Under the pieces are notes generated by a model, which was given only the letters and a program-made list of their open reading frames with translations, did not search any database and was not told the DNA's origin. Shown piece after piece: positions 34,862 through 45,216 of a stretch of 64,000 nt of DNA (positions are counted from its first letter, which is position 1; each line of letters opens with the position of its first letter). Position numbers and translations under genes: made by a program. The stretch comes from CAWDMN01 sp963803155 (GTDB taxonomy: Bacteria; Acidobacteriota; Terriglobia; Versatilivoradales; Versatilivoraceae), in assembly GCA_963803155.1 (NCBI GenBank), contig CAWDMN010000049.1, positions 1-64,000 of the forward strand, read 5' to 3'.

Positions 34862-37800
34862 ATGCCATTGGGAAAATTCTTCTTTTGTCTTATCTCCTGC
34901 CTGTTTTTTCGAGGCGAACTATTGGGAGAAACACCCTCCGCGCAGCCTCGCATGATGATTGAAGCCGGCATGCATACGGCTATTATCGGCGACATCTGCG
35001 CGGATGCGGCACAGCGTTATCTGGTGAGTGCCTCGAGCGATAAAACCATCCGGATTTGGGATCTGAATTCGCTGCAATTAATCCGTATCATCCGGCCTCC
35101 CGTGGGAGATACGGAAAATGAAGGACGCCTCTACGCCGTGGCCATTTCACCCGACGGAAAAACGATAGCTGCCGGAGGGTGGACCGGATATGAGTGGGAA
35201 AAGAAGATCAGTGTCTACCTGTTCGATCGGGGCAGCGGACGCATGACAGGGCGTTTAACGGGAATTCCCAACGTTGTATTGAAACTGGCCTACTCTCCGG
35301 ATGGATCATTGCTGGCCGTGACCTTGGGAAGCAGCGGACTGAGGCTGTATGAAACCACCCGCTACGGCTTGGTAGGAGAGGATACGGATTATGGCGCCGA
35401 AAGCTACGGCGCCGATTTCGACTCACAAGGTCATCTGGCCACCGCCTGTTGTGACGGTTGGGTGCGGCTTTATGCCGTCACCGCGCCGCCCAAATCGACC
35501 TTGAAGTTTGTCAAAAAACAAAAAATTGAAGCCCCAGGTTTGCTTTACTCCCTGAAGTTTTCCCCCAACGGAACGCGAATAGCAGCGGGCTTTGCTGATG
35601 CAACCCAGGTCGTTGTTTTGCGTTCCAGCGACTTGGGCATTGAGTTTTATGCGGATACTCGTGATGTAACCAATGGTCATTTGGCCAACGTCACTTGGTC
35701 TCATGATGGCTCGACGCTTTATGCCGCTGGGAAATATAAGAATCAGGGCCAATTTGTCATTCGCTGGTGGGAAGAGGGCGGGCTTGCCAAGAGCCATGAA
35801 GTTTTGGCATCCGTCGATACTATCATGGGACTGGTATCCCATAAGAAGGAGGGTGTCCTCTTTGCTTCCGCTGTGCCGGCTTTGGGGTATGTGGATGGCA
35901 AAGGGAAAAGAGCTCTTTATGTGGCGGCGCCACTGGCGGATTTTAAAACAGAAGAGAATGCCCTTCTCATTTCTGAGGATGCCACCGCATTTCAATTTTC
36001 TTTTGGCGTCAAGGATTCCGCTCCCATCCGCTTTTCCCTGCGAGACCGCAAGTTTGATGGAGAAACCGCCCAGGCCGCTGTATTGAAGCCACCTCAAATG
36101 CGTGCGGATAATTGGAATCTCGCCAAATGGCGAAACAGCTATACGCCGCAGTTGAATGGACAGCCTTTAGAATTAGCCCCTAATGAACGATGCCGCAGCT
36201 ATGCCATTACTCCAGATTTACAGCGCCTGTTGCTGGGCGGGAACTGGTATCTGCGGCTCTATGATCGCAACGCGCGGGAACTCTGGAATGTTCGCATTCC
36301 AGAGCCTGCCTGGGCTTTGAATGTCTCGGCTGATGGAAAGGTGGCGGTGGCGGCTTTGGGGGATGGCACCCTTCGCTGGTATCGGATGAGTGATGGAAAG
36401 CTGCTGCTCTCTTTTTTCCCGCATGCCGATCGCAAGCGATGGGTGCTTTGGAGCCCTCATGGATATTATGACGCCTCGCCGGGGGGCGAGCTGCTGGCGG
36501 GTTGGCATGTGAACCGCGGAGTGGAGCAGGCCGCGGATTTTTTCCCCCTCTCTCAATTCCATTCCACTTTCTATCAGCCGGATCTGCTGCCGCAAGTGTT
36601 GGCCCTTTTGGATGAAGATCAGGCCATCCGCATGGCCGCCGCCGAAAAAAGCAGCACTGAAGAACCTGCCTCCAGCCAAGTTCTGGTTCCGATTCTTCCA
36701 GGTACGGGAACCCGGAAGGCTTCGTCGACTCCATCTCCAGGGACACCGGCGAACCTTCCCACGGTGGGAGATCGGCTGCCTCCCGTCGTGGAGATCGTCT
36801 CTCCCGTCGATTACGCCACCATCAGCAATGCCTCTCTTATGCTTCAATATCGCGTGAGAACTACATCGCCCGAGCCGGTGACTGCCGTCAAGTTTTTTTT
36901 GAACGGCCGCCCGGAAAGAGTCACCCGCGACATGCAGATGTCCGCGGGCGAGTCGAAGGGCGAGGGACTCCAGGAAGCCAAGTTGACGGTTCCTCGCGAG
37001 GATTGCGAAGTCAGCATTGTGGCGGAAAACCGCTTTGCGGCCAGCGAGCCTGCCTCCGTGAGGTTGAAATGGGGTGGGAGCGCTGTTTCGCCGGAATTTG
37101 TCATCCGTCCCAAGCTATATTTGCTGGCCATTGGAGTCAGTCAATATCAGAATCCACGCTATAACCTGGCCCTGGCGGCCAAAGATGCCCGGGATTTTTC
37201 CGCCATGATGCAGCGCCAGAAGGGAGAGCTTTATCGGGACGTGGAGGCTCTTCTGTTAACGGATGGGAAAGCAATCCGTGAGACCATCCTGGATGGATTG
37301 AACTGGCTGGAAAAATCCTGCACCCATAATGACGTGGCCATGATTTTTCTTGCCGGCCATGGCATCAACGATGGCGCGGGCAATTACTATTTCATCCCTC
37401 CCAATATTGATCCAGAGAATATCAAACGGACGGGGTTGCCTTATTTTGAAATCATGGACACAGTGCGAAACACTGCCGGAAAGGTGCTGCTTTTCCTCGA
37501 CACCTGTCATGCCGGCAATGTGATGGGCAAAAGCACGCGAGGCATGGATGTCGATATTAATGCCATGATCAATGAACTTGCCAGCGCGGAGAACGGCGCG
37601 GTGGTTTTTGCCTCGACGACCGGTCGGCAGCAAGCTTTGGAGGATGCGGCCTGGGGCAATGGAGCTTTCACCAAGGCTCTGCTGGAAGGAATCTCCGGGA
37701 ACGCCGATTTTCAGGGAACCGGCCGCGTGACGGTGAACATGCTGGACCTCTATATTTCCGAGAGGGTGAAGGCGTTGACTCGTGGACAGCAGACTCCCAC

Positions 37801-37876
37801 GGCCAGCAAGCCTCACACCATTGCCGATTTCCCACTGGCCATCAATTCCAAAATCGTTGGTGGAGTTCCCAAGTAA
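34862..37876 (+). CDS. Exported WD40 beta-propeller / caspase-fold (C14) protein
   Basis: 1004 residues. A signal peptide (FFFCLISCLFFRGELLG) is followed by WD40-like repeats from about residue 35 to 560 (SASSDKTIRIWDLNSLQLIR is the clearest). A proline/serine-rich linker and an Ig-like segment (PPVVEIVSPVDYATISN) come next, then a caspase-like domain from about residue 750. The catalytic histidine lies in FLAGHGIND and the cysteine in LFLDTCHAGNV (about residues 832 and 882), so the dyad is intact. Prokaryotic caspase-like proteins cleave after basic or acidic residues in unknown pathways. A periplasmic place is inferred. The G9 run at the ribosome site is odd. Confidence 0.9.
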   Translation: MPLGKFFFCLISCLFFRGELLGETPSAQPRMMIEAGMHTAIIGDICADAAQRYLVSASSDKTIRIWDLNSLQLIRIIRPPVGDTENEGRLYAVAISPDGKTIAAGGWTGYEWEKKISVYLFDRGSGRMTGRLTGIPNVVLKLAYSPDGSLLAVTLGSSGLRLYETTRYGLVGEDTDYGAESYGADFDSQGHLATACCDGWVRLYAVTAPPKSTLKFVKKQKIEAPGLLYSLKFSPNGTRIAAGFADATQVVVLRSSDLGIEFYADTRDVTNGHLANVTWSHDGSTLYAAGKYKNQGQFVIRWWEEGGLAKSHEVLASVDTIMGLVSHKKEGVLFASAVPALGYVDGKGKRALYVAAPLADFKTEENALLISEDATAFQFSFGVKDSAPIRFSLRDRKFDGETAQAAVLKPPQMRADNWNLAKWRNSYTPQLNGQPLELAPNERCRSYAITPDLQRLLLGGNWYLRLYDRNARELWNVRIPEPAWALNVSADGKVAVAALGDGTLRWYRMSDGKLLLSFFPHADRKRWVLWSPHGYYDASPGGELLAGWHVNRGVEQAADFFPLSQFHSTFYQPDLLPQVLALLDEDQAIRMAAAEKSSTEEPASSQVLVPILPGTGTRKASSTPSPGTPANLPTVGDRLPPVVEIVSPVDYATISNASLMLQYRVRTTSPEPVTAVKFFLNGRPERVTRDMQMSAGESKGEGLQEAKLTVPREDCEVSIVAENRFAASEPASVRLKWGGSAVSPEFVIRPKLYLLAIGVSQYQNPRYNLALAAKDARDFSAMMQRQKGELYRDVEALLLTDGKAIRETILDGLNWLEKSCTHNDVAMIFLAGHGINDGAGNYYFIPPNIDPENIKRTGLPYFEIMDTVRNTAGKVLLFLDTCHAGNVMGKSTRGMDVDINAMINELASAENGAVVFASTTGRQQALEDAAWGNGAFTKALLEGISGNADFQGTGRVTVNMLDLYISERVKALTRGQQTPTASKPHTIADFPLAINSKIVGGVPK

Positions 37877-38094
37877 TGCGTTCGGGGGAAATGGCCTCTT
37901 TGAGTTTTGCCATTTTCGTAAGATGAACCTGATTCAGTTGGCCATGGGATCATGCCAATCAAGCTCGTCCAATGTGGATCGTGCTGCTGCATCATGGGCT
38001 CAGAGCATGGCGTTTTGTGCTGATGCCAGCAGACGAGCCTGTCGGGGTTGTAGCCGGTCGATGCCGAAACACTTTATAGCTTAGGAGAAATAAT

Positions 38095-38583
38095 ATGGCC
38101 ACTAGCGACCATCCGGACGGCAAAATGGTCCGCCACACAATCGCGACCATGGTTTATCGGACAGCTAAGACACTGCGCGATGTTCCGGCGGATTTTGGGG
38201 AGTTTCGCATCAATCCAAAATCCCGAACGCCGCTAGAAATCCTCGCGCATATGGGGGATCTTTTCGAATGGTCTCTCTCCATGGCGAGGGGTCAAGAAGT
38301 GTGGCACAGTTCTCCCCCGCTGGTCTGGGACCAAGAAGTGGCTCGCTTTTATGCCTTCGTCGAGGAATTCGACACGTATTTGGCGGGCACTTCCCTGATT
38401 GCCTGCCCCCTTGAGAAATTGATGCAAGGGCCCATAGCCGACGCACTCACGCACGCTGGACAACTTGCCATGCTTCGGCATCTTTCTGGAGCTCCAATCA
38501 AAGGGGAAAACTACTTCAAAGCAGATATCAGGATTGGACAAGTTGGGCCTGATCAGCCGGCACCTAGGAAAGTATTCGATTAA
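38095..38583 (+). CDS. DinB-like four-helix-bundle protein
   Basis: 162 residues. The helical bundle has a probable metal-binding histidine pattern: LEILAHMGDLFEWSLSMARG and DALTHAGQLAMLRHLSGAP, as in DinB/YfiT-like families. GGAGAAATAAT precedes the ATG. Members are thiol-dependent S-transferases or of unknown function. No partner is evident. The 218 bases before it show no gene. Confidence 0.75.
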   Translation: MATSDHPDGKMVRHTIATMVYRTAKTLRDVPADFGEFRINPKSRTPLEILAHMGDLFEWSLSMARGQEVWHSSPPLVWDQEVARFYAFVEEFDTYLAGTSLIACPLEKLMQGPIADALTHAGQLAMLRHLSGAPIKGENYFKADIRIGQVGPDQPAPRKVFD

Positions 38584-38822
38584 ACTTTGGGTGAGATTGC
38601 GCGCAGCACCACAACCTGCGGCGGAATTTCGCGAACAGAAGGAAAGCTGAGTTTAGCTGTAAAATATCAAAATTTTGAGACAGGGCCGTATGAGTTCCTA
38701 CAAAGACATTGGAACTTGCCGATGTGACAACTTCGACGAATCGCCAGAAACTTTGCTGCGACGCCTTTGCCGAAACATGAGGAGATCCCGAATCGATTTA
38801 TAAATGGAAAGGGCCATGCATA

Positions 38823-39407
38823 ATGCAGATCATCTTCTTTAAATCGTCGAAAGATTTTCGTAAGTGGCTCCAAAAAAAATCTCACAGCGGTCGAGAACTT
38901 TGGGTCGGCTATTATAAGAAGAACTCCGGTCAACCAAGCATTACCTGGCCCGAGTCGGTCGATGAAGCGCTTTGTTTTGGCTGGATCGATGGGATTCGAA
39001 AAAGTCTGGATGACCTCAGCTATACTATCCGCTTTACGCCCCGCAAACCAAACAGCATTTGGAGCACGATCAATATCAAGCGGGCTCAGAAGCTTATTGA
39101 CCAGGGATTAATGCAGCCTGCGGGTCTTAGAGCCTTTCAGGCCCGCCGGGAAAACAAATCGGGGATCTATTCATACGAGCAAAGGAGCGACCAGCTTCCC
39201 GAGCCATATGCGCGGAGACTTAAAAGCAACAGAGCAGCATGGGTGTTCTTTCAAGGGCAATCGTCTTCATACCGGAAAGCTGTTGGTTGGTGGTTGGTGA
39301 GTGCAAAAAGAGAGGAAACCCGATTGAAGCGATTGGCGCAACTCATCGAAGACTCAGCCCAAGGGCGGACGATCCCCCAGTATCTAGGCCGGAAAGCATC
39401 ACCCTGA
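38823..39407 (+). CDS. YdeI/OmpD-associated family protein
   Basis: 194 residues with the family pattern: WLQKKSHSGRELWVGYYKKN, ITWPESVDEALCFGWIDGIR, FTPRKPNSIWSTINIKRAQ, and a helical C-terminus ending in RLAQLIEDSAQGRTIP. Members are cytoplasmic and linked loosely to peptide or bacteriocin resistance; the biochemical role is unknown. The gene follows DinB-like by 240 bases in the same direction. Confidence 0.85.
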   Translation: MQIIFFKSSKDFRKWLQKKSHSGRELWVGYYKKNSGQPSITWPESVDEALCFGWIDGIRKSLDDLSYTIRFTPRKPNSIWSTINIKRAQKLIDQGLMQPAGLRAFQARRENKSGIYSYEQRSDQLPEPYARRLKSNRAAWVFFQGQSSSYRKAVGWWLVSAKREETRLKRLAQLIEDSAQGRTIPQYLGRKASP

Positions 39408-39628
39408 ATTTTATAGATGCGTCTGACAGCGGCGTGCCTTTGACCATCGTCGGCGAAACGCCTGCCATTGGCCACCCAAAAAGGTGCCCCGAAAAAGAGG
39501 AGGGAAAAGGGAAAGCCCTTGAATGATAAATGATATTTAATCCTACCCCTGTCTGGGACGGGTTTCCCGCAACTTAAATCCGTGTTGGTTGATCAATCAA
39601 TGTCGGCATCGGTTTGTCTTTGTGTGAT

Positions 39629-40198
39629 TTATTCACGGCTTTTGGAAAGTTGTTCTTCCTGTCGCGGCAACGGTTTGGGCTGGCTCTTAATTAGGCGGAT
39701 TGAAAATTTCATATCAGGCGGATGCAGCGGACTAATTCGCTGATAACCTCTGGCGGCATACCAGTTCACTAAGTCCAATTCTTCCGTGTCGAGAATAACA
39801 AGGGGGGCGCCATCTTCCCAGGCAATCCGTTCTAATTCTTGCAGTAATACTCTCCCGGTTCCTTTGTACAGATCTTTAGCTTCATCTTGACGAATGCGAT
39901 ACAGACTGGCGATATAGCGCCGTTTTAAATCCAGCCGCCCATAGCCCACTACCTTCTCACCATGTCCGGCGATAATCCATAAGGTACTCTTGGTTTCTTC
40001 GATTCGCCGGTCGATGCTTTCAGCCGTCACGACTGCGGGGAATCCGTTTTTTGAGTCTACAAAGACTTGGCGGATGGTTCCGCCTTCCCCTTTTCTGGCG
40101 GGGCGGATCCAAAGGATAATGCCGGAATCCAATTTTGCATGCCTCGGCCAATTTGCGGCAGCTTTCTGGCGTTTTAAATGAGGGCAGTTACATATCAT
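39629..40198 (-). CDS. GNAT-family acetyltransferase
   Basis: 189 residues from ATG at 40198, chosen because GGAGG lies about 12 bases upstream; the open frame continues to 40513 but its extra part is repeat sequence. The GNAT core shows STLWIIAGHGEKVVGYGRLD, ASLYRIRQDEAKDLYKGTGR (acetyl-CoA loop, altered from Q/RxxGxG/A) and NWYAARGYQRISP. An N-terminal MICNCPHLKRQKAA carries two cysteines. The acceptor is unknown. The run beyond its 3' end (39408-39628) has no gene. Confidence 0.7.
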   Translation of the reverse strand: MICNCPHLKRQKAAANWPRHAKLDSGIILWIRPARKGEGGTIRQVFVDSKNGFPAVVTAESIDRRIEETKSTLWIIAGHGEKVVGYGRLDLKRRYIASLYRIRQDEAKDLYKGTGRVLLQELERIAWEDGAPLVILDTEELDLVNWYAARGYQRISPLHPPDMKFSIRLIKSQPKPLPRQEEQLSKSRE

Positions 40199-40341
40199 TT
40201 CTGAGACGGACCTCCACAACCTTAGTTGCATAAGCATACAATAGTCTTTCTCAATTGTATGCCCTTCACTTCCTCCTTGCGCCAAATGAAGGCTTTGGCT
40301 TTGGGCCCATTGGTGGCTACAAAGGCATCGCAAATAAAATA

Positions 40342-40490
40342 CCCGTTCAAAATTCCTCTCCTCGGACGAGGTTGTTAAATCCGCCCTAGCGGAAGGGGTG
40401 GCCGAGACGCAGTCGAGGCCGGGGTGGTGCGAAGGCTGCCGCTTTCCGCCAGTCAAAAACTTCAGACCGCCCCTGCCAAGGGCTTTACCC
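40342..40490. repeat. Dispersed 150-bp repeat, copy 1
   Basis: Starts TTCAAAATTCCTCTCCTCGG and contains GGAAGGGGTGGCCGAGACG and CCGGGGTGGTGCGAA. A clear second copy lies at 59463-59620. Part of it lies in an extended frame upstream of the acetyltransferase. Confidence 0.65.
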
Positions 40491-40610
40491 TCCTTGACCA
40501 AGGAGCCCCCCATGCCAGCGGGGCTGGCTCAACAAGATGATGAAAAAAAATGCCCACTGGGCTGCTATGTGATATCAACAACTTGCAGCGATTTTCTGAG
40601 GAGGGCTGAT

Positions 40611-40681
40611 GGAGGCGGCCTGCCCTCAGGCCGTCAGAGCGCACTCAGCAAACCCAGACGGGTTGGGGGCACCCCGCCTCC
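40611..40681. repeat. Palindromic intergenic repeat
   Basis: GGAGGCGG...CCGCCTCC ends with an inner GGCCTGCCCTCAGGCC hairpin. The lead-in GCTGGCTCAACAAGA (40523) matches that before the copy at 21130. Confidence 0.55.
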
Positions 40682-40767
40682 ATCCATGTTATTTTCTAGA
40701 GAGGGGAATTTAGTTGTACCGGCAATATATTTTTGAGACTGATGGGAGACTATATTATCGGCCAGGG

Positions 40768-41490
40768 TCAGGCGCGCGGCGTATCCACGCACCTGCGCCC
40801 TCTGGTTCGACGATGCTTTCTGTTCATTGGAATGACGTCAGCGTAAGCAAATCCATTCCGATTCACAATCTTGCCGACTCTAACCTGGATAGTTTTTCGG
40901 AACATCGGTCCCGCCACGACCACCGTGTGGATTTCCCCATTCTCTCCGCACGGGTCGCAATCCTTGGGGAACTCAGCAATCAACTCCCTTGACCATTTCC
41001 GCCCGGCAAAACGCAAAGGAAGTTTCTGGAGATCGACACTGCTGACATAGGCTTGGAGTCCCGCTGATAACATTTGCTCCGCCAGATCGCAGGTGGGGAT
41101 TCCCCACAACGGAAAAAGAGGCTCAATTCCGGTTCCTTTCAATTGATTCTCCCGATACTTTCGGATGTCCTCGAGGAACAGATCTCCGAAGGCCATACAC
41201 TTTATCCTCTTGTGGGCGGACTCGGCGACGAAGTGCCGCATGATGGCGTCGTATTGCTCGTTGGTGCAGGGGTCGGGCAGGCTGATCGTTTCGATAGGCA
41301 GGCCTGCTGCCTCGGCTTGACGTTGAAGCATCTCCAATCGGGTGGCGTGCATCGACACACGACCGTATTTCTGATTCACTACGGTAAACAGGCCCAGAAG
41401 CTCAATCGCTGGGTCTTGTCGGAGCTGGTGAAGCGTCCAGGCGCTGTCTTTGCCGCTGCTCCAGCTCAATAGCGTCTTTTTCTTCATCAT
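40768..41490 (-). CDS. Dph6-related ATP pyrophosphatase
   Basis: 240 residues. The N-terminal PP-loop LLSWSSGKDSAWTLHQLRQD, then MHATRLEMLQRQAEAAGLPI, AFGDLFLEDIRKYRE and the family ending GENGEIHTVVVAGPMFRK place it in the ATP-pyrophosphatase group related to diphthine-ammonia ligase. Bacteria lack diphthamide, so it probably amidates or adenylates another substrate. The first serine of the loop replaces glycine (SSGKDS). Its last 220 bases are duplicated at 45490-45754. No partner gene is evident. Confidence 0.85.
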   Translation of the reverse strand: MMKKKTLLSWSSGKDSAWTLHQLRQDPAIELLGLFTVVNQKYGRVSMHATRLEMLQRQAEAAGLPIETISLPDPCTNEQYDAIMRHFVAESAHKRIKCMAFGDLFLEDIRKYRENQLKGTGIEPLFPLWGIPTCDLAEQMLSAGLQAYVSSVDLQKLPLRFAGRKWSRELIAEFPKDCDPCGENGEIHTVVVAGPMFRKTIQVRVGKIVNRNGFAYADVIPMNRKHRRTRGRRCVDTPRA

Positions 41491-41662
41491 AACTTTCGGT
41501 GAAAGCTGCCACTCGCCGGGGCGTTTCTTTTATAGTATTTCCCCGGTTCATCCGCCCTGGCCAGTTATTGGCTAGTCTGCTGGAGCCGTAAAAGGGGAGG
41601 ATTTTGAGTCATGTTTTACTTGAGCTCATCTCTAAGTCCAAAGAGTCCGAGACGAAGTCACG

Positions 41663-44600
41663 TTAGAACTGGAGTTTGAACCCAAACTGGATGAACCTGG
41701 GATCGGCGGCGGATAAGACACGTCCGAACATGTCCCCGGCGGAAATATCGCCCACTGGGCTATCGAATTGAGCATGATTGAAAAGGTTGAAAAATTCCGA
41801 TCGGAATTCCAGCTGAATGTTCTCCTTGATAGTGGCCCTTTTGATCAGGGTAAAATCCCAGTTGTTGAGGCCAGGACCCGAGAAGAGGTTATGCGAGGCA
41901 TTCCCGATCCTCCCCAAGGGCTCCACGGCAAATGAGCTCGGATCGAAAAATTGGTTGGGTCCCGCCGCGCCGTTTTTACGCGGGTCCTGGATTTGGAGGG
42001 GGCCCACAACATCCGGCCGGTCCGCGGATTCATAATTGTAGCCGCCAATCAGGGAATTATCTGAGCCAATATCCACCAGCCGAACCGGGATCCCCGTTTG
42101 AAAAGTAGTGATACCTCCCACTTCCCAATTGTTCAACAGTTTTTTCAAGACGGGCGCCGAATTGAGACGCTGAGGGACTGGCAGCCGGTAAGTATAACTG
42201 AACACGAACCGGTGCCGCACATCAAAGCCGGATAAAGTCCGGTCGCACCGGAAACAGTAAGGATTGAGGAGATTTTGCGAACCGGAAGCATTGTCGATGG
42301 ATTTGGAATAAGTGTACGACGCCAGAAACTGGGACGATGCGGAGCGCCGTTCCACGCGGGCCTGCAGGGAATGATAATTGGAATTTGAAATGGTGTGTTG
42401 CGCAAAGACGTTGCTGACGGCTTCGATATTGCCGTTGTTGGAAAAAGCGCCCGCCGGGCGTGTCCCGAAGATGGTTTCTCCCGCGGCTCCGACGTAATTG
42501 TTGTCCTCCCCAAAAGGCCCACACCCCTGAGAAGCCAGTTGGAGGCACAAGTCCGGGTTTCCCGGATTCATGTCGTAATTAGCCAGAAGGCGATGGCCTT
42601 GGCTTCCCACATAACCGAGCGCCAAGAGCGTCGAGGGGCTCACTTGGTATTCCATCATGAGATTATACTGTTCCATGTACTGGGGACGTTGGTCAGGAAG
42701 AAATTGGCCATACATCAGGATTGGATAGAACTGGTTGAAGTCGACGGTTTGCCCGGCTTTCGGCAATTGGTAGGGATAGGGGCTGGGCAACTGGTTGCCT
42801 GATTGATCGACAAATGGATTGGCAAACCCGGGCGACGAAATGAAGGTACTCGCCCCAAAGGGAGGATTGCCATTAAATTGCAGCAGCACAAATTGTTCAA
42901 CCGGATTATAAAAAATTCCAAAGGCCGCCCGGATTACCAAGCTATTGGCGCCCAACCAGCCGGGGCTGTAGGCTAGTCCAACCCGCGGTCCAAAGGCGCG
43001 GTAATAGGTGTTGGTCAAACCGCGCGGCACACCGGAATCCCCCGGAAAGAGATATCCCGGGGGGGCGGTCGGGTAAATGGTGGATTGGGGGGCAGGCTGT
43101 CCGGAGTCGGAAGGAAACCTGAATACCTGGAACAGATTGTCGCGCTCGACAAAAGGGGTCGACAATTCCCATCGTAGGCCATAATTCAAGGTGAGATTGG
43201 AGCGAAGCTTCCAACTATCCTGTGCATAGAGATTGACGTGAGAGGAAGACAGCCGCTGATTGGATTGCACGCCCTGCAAATAAGTAGTCGGAAGACCCAG
43301 CACAAAGTTGGCGAAGGAATCCCCTGTAGTATTCGGCCCTCCATCCGTAAAGCTGAAATTCCCGTCATAACTGTATACCAACGTCTGGTTGTAGCGAAGC
43401 CGCCGCAGATCCGCCCCGAATTTCAAAGAGTGACGACCCAGCACTTTCGAAAAGTTATCGGTAAACTGAAAGGTGTTCTGGAAATCCCTTCCGCCTCCCG
43501 ATCCCGTTAAAGGATCCTGAAAGACGGGCCCTCCTTGTATATTGATTGCCGGAAGAGTCTGCAAGGCAAGGGGTTCTCCGGGAGTGATCCCCGTGAAACC
43601 CAGGGAAGCCATGGGTATCGCACGTTCTGGATTGTTTTCCTTTCCCGCCCCCTTCCGAAGATAGCCCAGGTGGAATTCGTTCAAAGTGCGTGGATTAATG
43701 ACCCAGGTGTCCGCCAAACTGAATTGCTGGTAGCGGACCTCAGTCATCACCGGAAAACCCGGCAACGATGAAGATAAAACCCCGACATTGTGGGAAGTCA
43801 AGTCATCAAAAAAATAGAACCCGGAAAGTTTATGCTTCTTGCCCAGGTTGTGATCTATTTTCATTGTCCACCGATAATCATTTTGGGGCTGAACCGGAGT
43901 CACTACCAGGTATTGGCCGCCCGAATTGGCGCGAGGCAGAAAGTCGGAAACGATCCTTTGAGACACCGGATTGAAAAAGGAGGAAGGAATTATCGCGCCG
44001 GGAAAAATGTCATTGTAAGACGTTCCGGCTGGATAGCAATTCTGCGCTCCCGTGCCATCACTGGGAAAACAGAGTGGATCAGTGAGTGCGCCTGAAAACC
44101 CGTTGGGGTTGCGGGCAGAAAAATCACCGCTGCGCTCGGAATCGCTGAAGACCCGTCGCAACGATCCTGAAATTCCCTGCCGCCGCAAACTGGTCTGAAA
44201 ACTGCCAAAGAAGAAAGTCTTGTCTTTTTGGATGGGGCCGCCCAGGGTGCCCCCGAATTGGTTCAGCTTGAAGGGGGCTCGGTCAATCTCGAAAAAGTTC
44301 CGGGCATTTAACAGCTCGTTTCGCAGAAACTCAAAAGCATTCCCATGCCAGGAGTTTGAGCCTGACTTGGAAATGACATTCACGACGGAGCCGGCGTTGC
44401 GCCCAAACTCGGCGTTGGCGCTGCTGGTGATGACCCGGAATTCTTCCACTGCATCGGGGATGAGTTCCACCGTGGCTTCGTTGGCGTAGGTGCCATTGGT
44501 GTCGCCACCATCCACCATAAAATTGTTCATGGTCAGTCGTCCCCCCCCGCTGGAGAAGACGGCTGGCCCCACTCCTCCCATCGAGGGATTTCCCCCGCCG

Positions 44601-45097
44601 CCGTGCGGGACGCTGACGCCTGGTTGAAGCACCATGAGCTGGTATACATTGCGCCCATTCAGGGGCAAATCCCGGATCGGCCGGCTGTCAATCACCGTGC
44701 CCAATTGTGTGCTGACCGTGTCGACTTCCAAGGGGTTGGCCTCCACCTGGACGACCGACCCGATGGCTCCAATCTGGAGCGAAAGGTTAAAGGTCGCCAC
44801 CTGATTGACCGACAGGATTATTCCCCGAAGAAGGTAGGTATTGAATTTAGTCTCTTCCACCCGCAAGGTGTAAGTTCCGACCGGCAACAACAGAAACTCA
44901 AAGGCTCCAGAGCCGTCGGATTCGATGCGCCGTGTTTCGTTGGTCCCCTCATTGACGATCGTAACGTGAGCCTTGGGAATCATGGCGCCACTGGGGTCAG
45001 CAACGGTCCCCCGCACTGTCCCAGTCGTGGCGGCGCAGACAAAAGAACAAGACACCAAAATCGCGATCAGGAACTTTACGGGGAACATTTTTTCCAT
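41663..45097 (-). CDS. Large TonB-dependent receptor, Oar-like (carboxypeptidase-regulatory domain + barrel)
   Basis: 1144 residues. After a signal peptide (FLIAILVSCSFVCAAT) comes a CarboxypepD_reg-like domain (GTVRGTVADPSGAMIPKA). A plug domain follows (QLGTVIDSRPIRDLPLNGRN, FMVDGGDTNGTYANE), then a very large outer-membrane beta-barrel ending in FIQFGFKLQF, whose terminal aromatic is typical of barrel proteins. Receptors of this type are greatly expanded in Acidobacteriota and are thought to take up carbohydrate or other polymers. AAAGGAGAGCAC precedes the ATG. No SusD partner is visible, which fits the Oar-like type. A second receptor is at 60801. Confidence 0.95.
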   Translation of the reverse strand: MEKMFPVKFLIAILVSCSFVCAATTGTVRGTVADPSGAMIPKAHVTIVNEGTNETRRIESDGSGAFEFLLLPVGTYTLRVEETKFNTYLLRGIILSVNQVATFNLSLQIGAIGSVVQVEANPLEVDTVSTQLGTVIDSRPIRDLPLNGRNVYQLMVLQPGVSVPHGGGGNPSMGGVGPAVFSSGGGRLTMNNFMVDGGDTNGTYANEATVELIPDAVEEFRVITSSANAEFGRNAGSVVNVISKSGSNSWHGNAFEFLRNELLNARNFFEIDRAPFKLNQFGGTLGGPIQKDKTFFFGSFQTSLRRQGISGSLRRVFSDSERSGDFSARNPNGFSGALTDPLCFPSDGTGAQNCYPAGTSYNDIFPGAIIPSSFFNPVSQRIVSDFLPRANSGGQYLVVTPVQPQNDYRWTMKIDHNLGKKHKLSGFYFFDDLTSHNVGVLSSSLPGFPVMTEVRYQQFSLADTWVINPRTLNEFHLGYLRKGAGKENNPERAIPMASLGFTGITPGEPLALQTLPAINIQGGPVFQDPLTGSGGGRDFQNTFQFTDNFSKVLGRHSLKFGADLRRLRYNQTLVYSYDGNFSFTDGGPNTTGDSFANFVLGLPTTYLQGVQSNQRLSSSHVNLYAQDSWKLRSNLTLNYGLRWELSTPFVERDNLFQVFRFPSDSGQPAPQSTIYPTAPPGYLFPGDSGVPRGLTNTYYRAFGPRVGLAYSPGWLGANSLVIRAAFGIFYNPVEQFVLLQFNGNPPFGASTFISSPGFANPFVDQSGNQLPSPYPYQLPKAGQTVDFNQFYPILMYGQFLPDQRPQYMEQYNLMMEYQVSPSTLLALGYVGSQGHRLLANYDMNPGNPDLCLQLASQGCGPFGEDNNYVGAAGETIFGTRPAGAFSNNGNIEAVSNVFAQHTISNSNYHSLQARVERRSASSQFLASYTYSKSIDNASGSQNLLNPYCFRCDRTLSGFDVRHRFVFSYTYRLPVPQRLNSAPVLKKLLNNWEVGGITTFQTGIPVRLVDIGSDNSLIGGYNYESADRPDVVGPLQIQDPRKNGAAGPNQFFDPSSFAVEPLGRIGNASHNLFSGPGLNNWDFTLIKRATIKENIQLEFRSEFFNLFNHAQFDSPVGDISAGDMFGRVLSAADPRFIQFGFKLQF

Positions 45098-45216
45098 GTG
45101 CTCTCCTTTTAATGATCCCAGGGCTAGCCAGCCTGTGCCATCCGTGGAAGATTATGTTCTGGGGGCGCTACTCAGACCCCAGGTTGATTGGTAACCACAG
45201 GGAGCGTTTTTAGAGC

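Noticed and set aside
39629..40513. Acetyltransferase starting at 40513
   Set aside because: The extra 105 codons come from a dispersed repeat also found at 59463 and have no domain.
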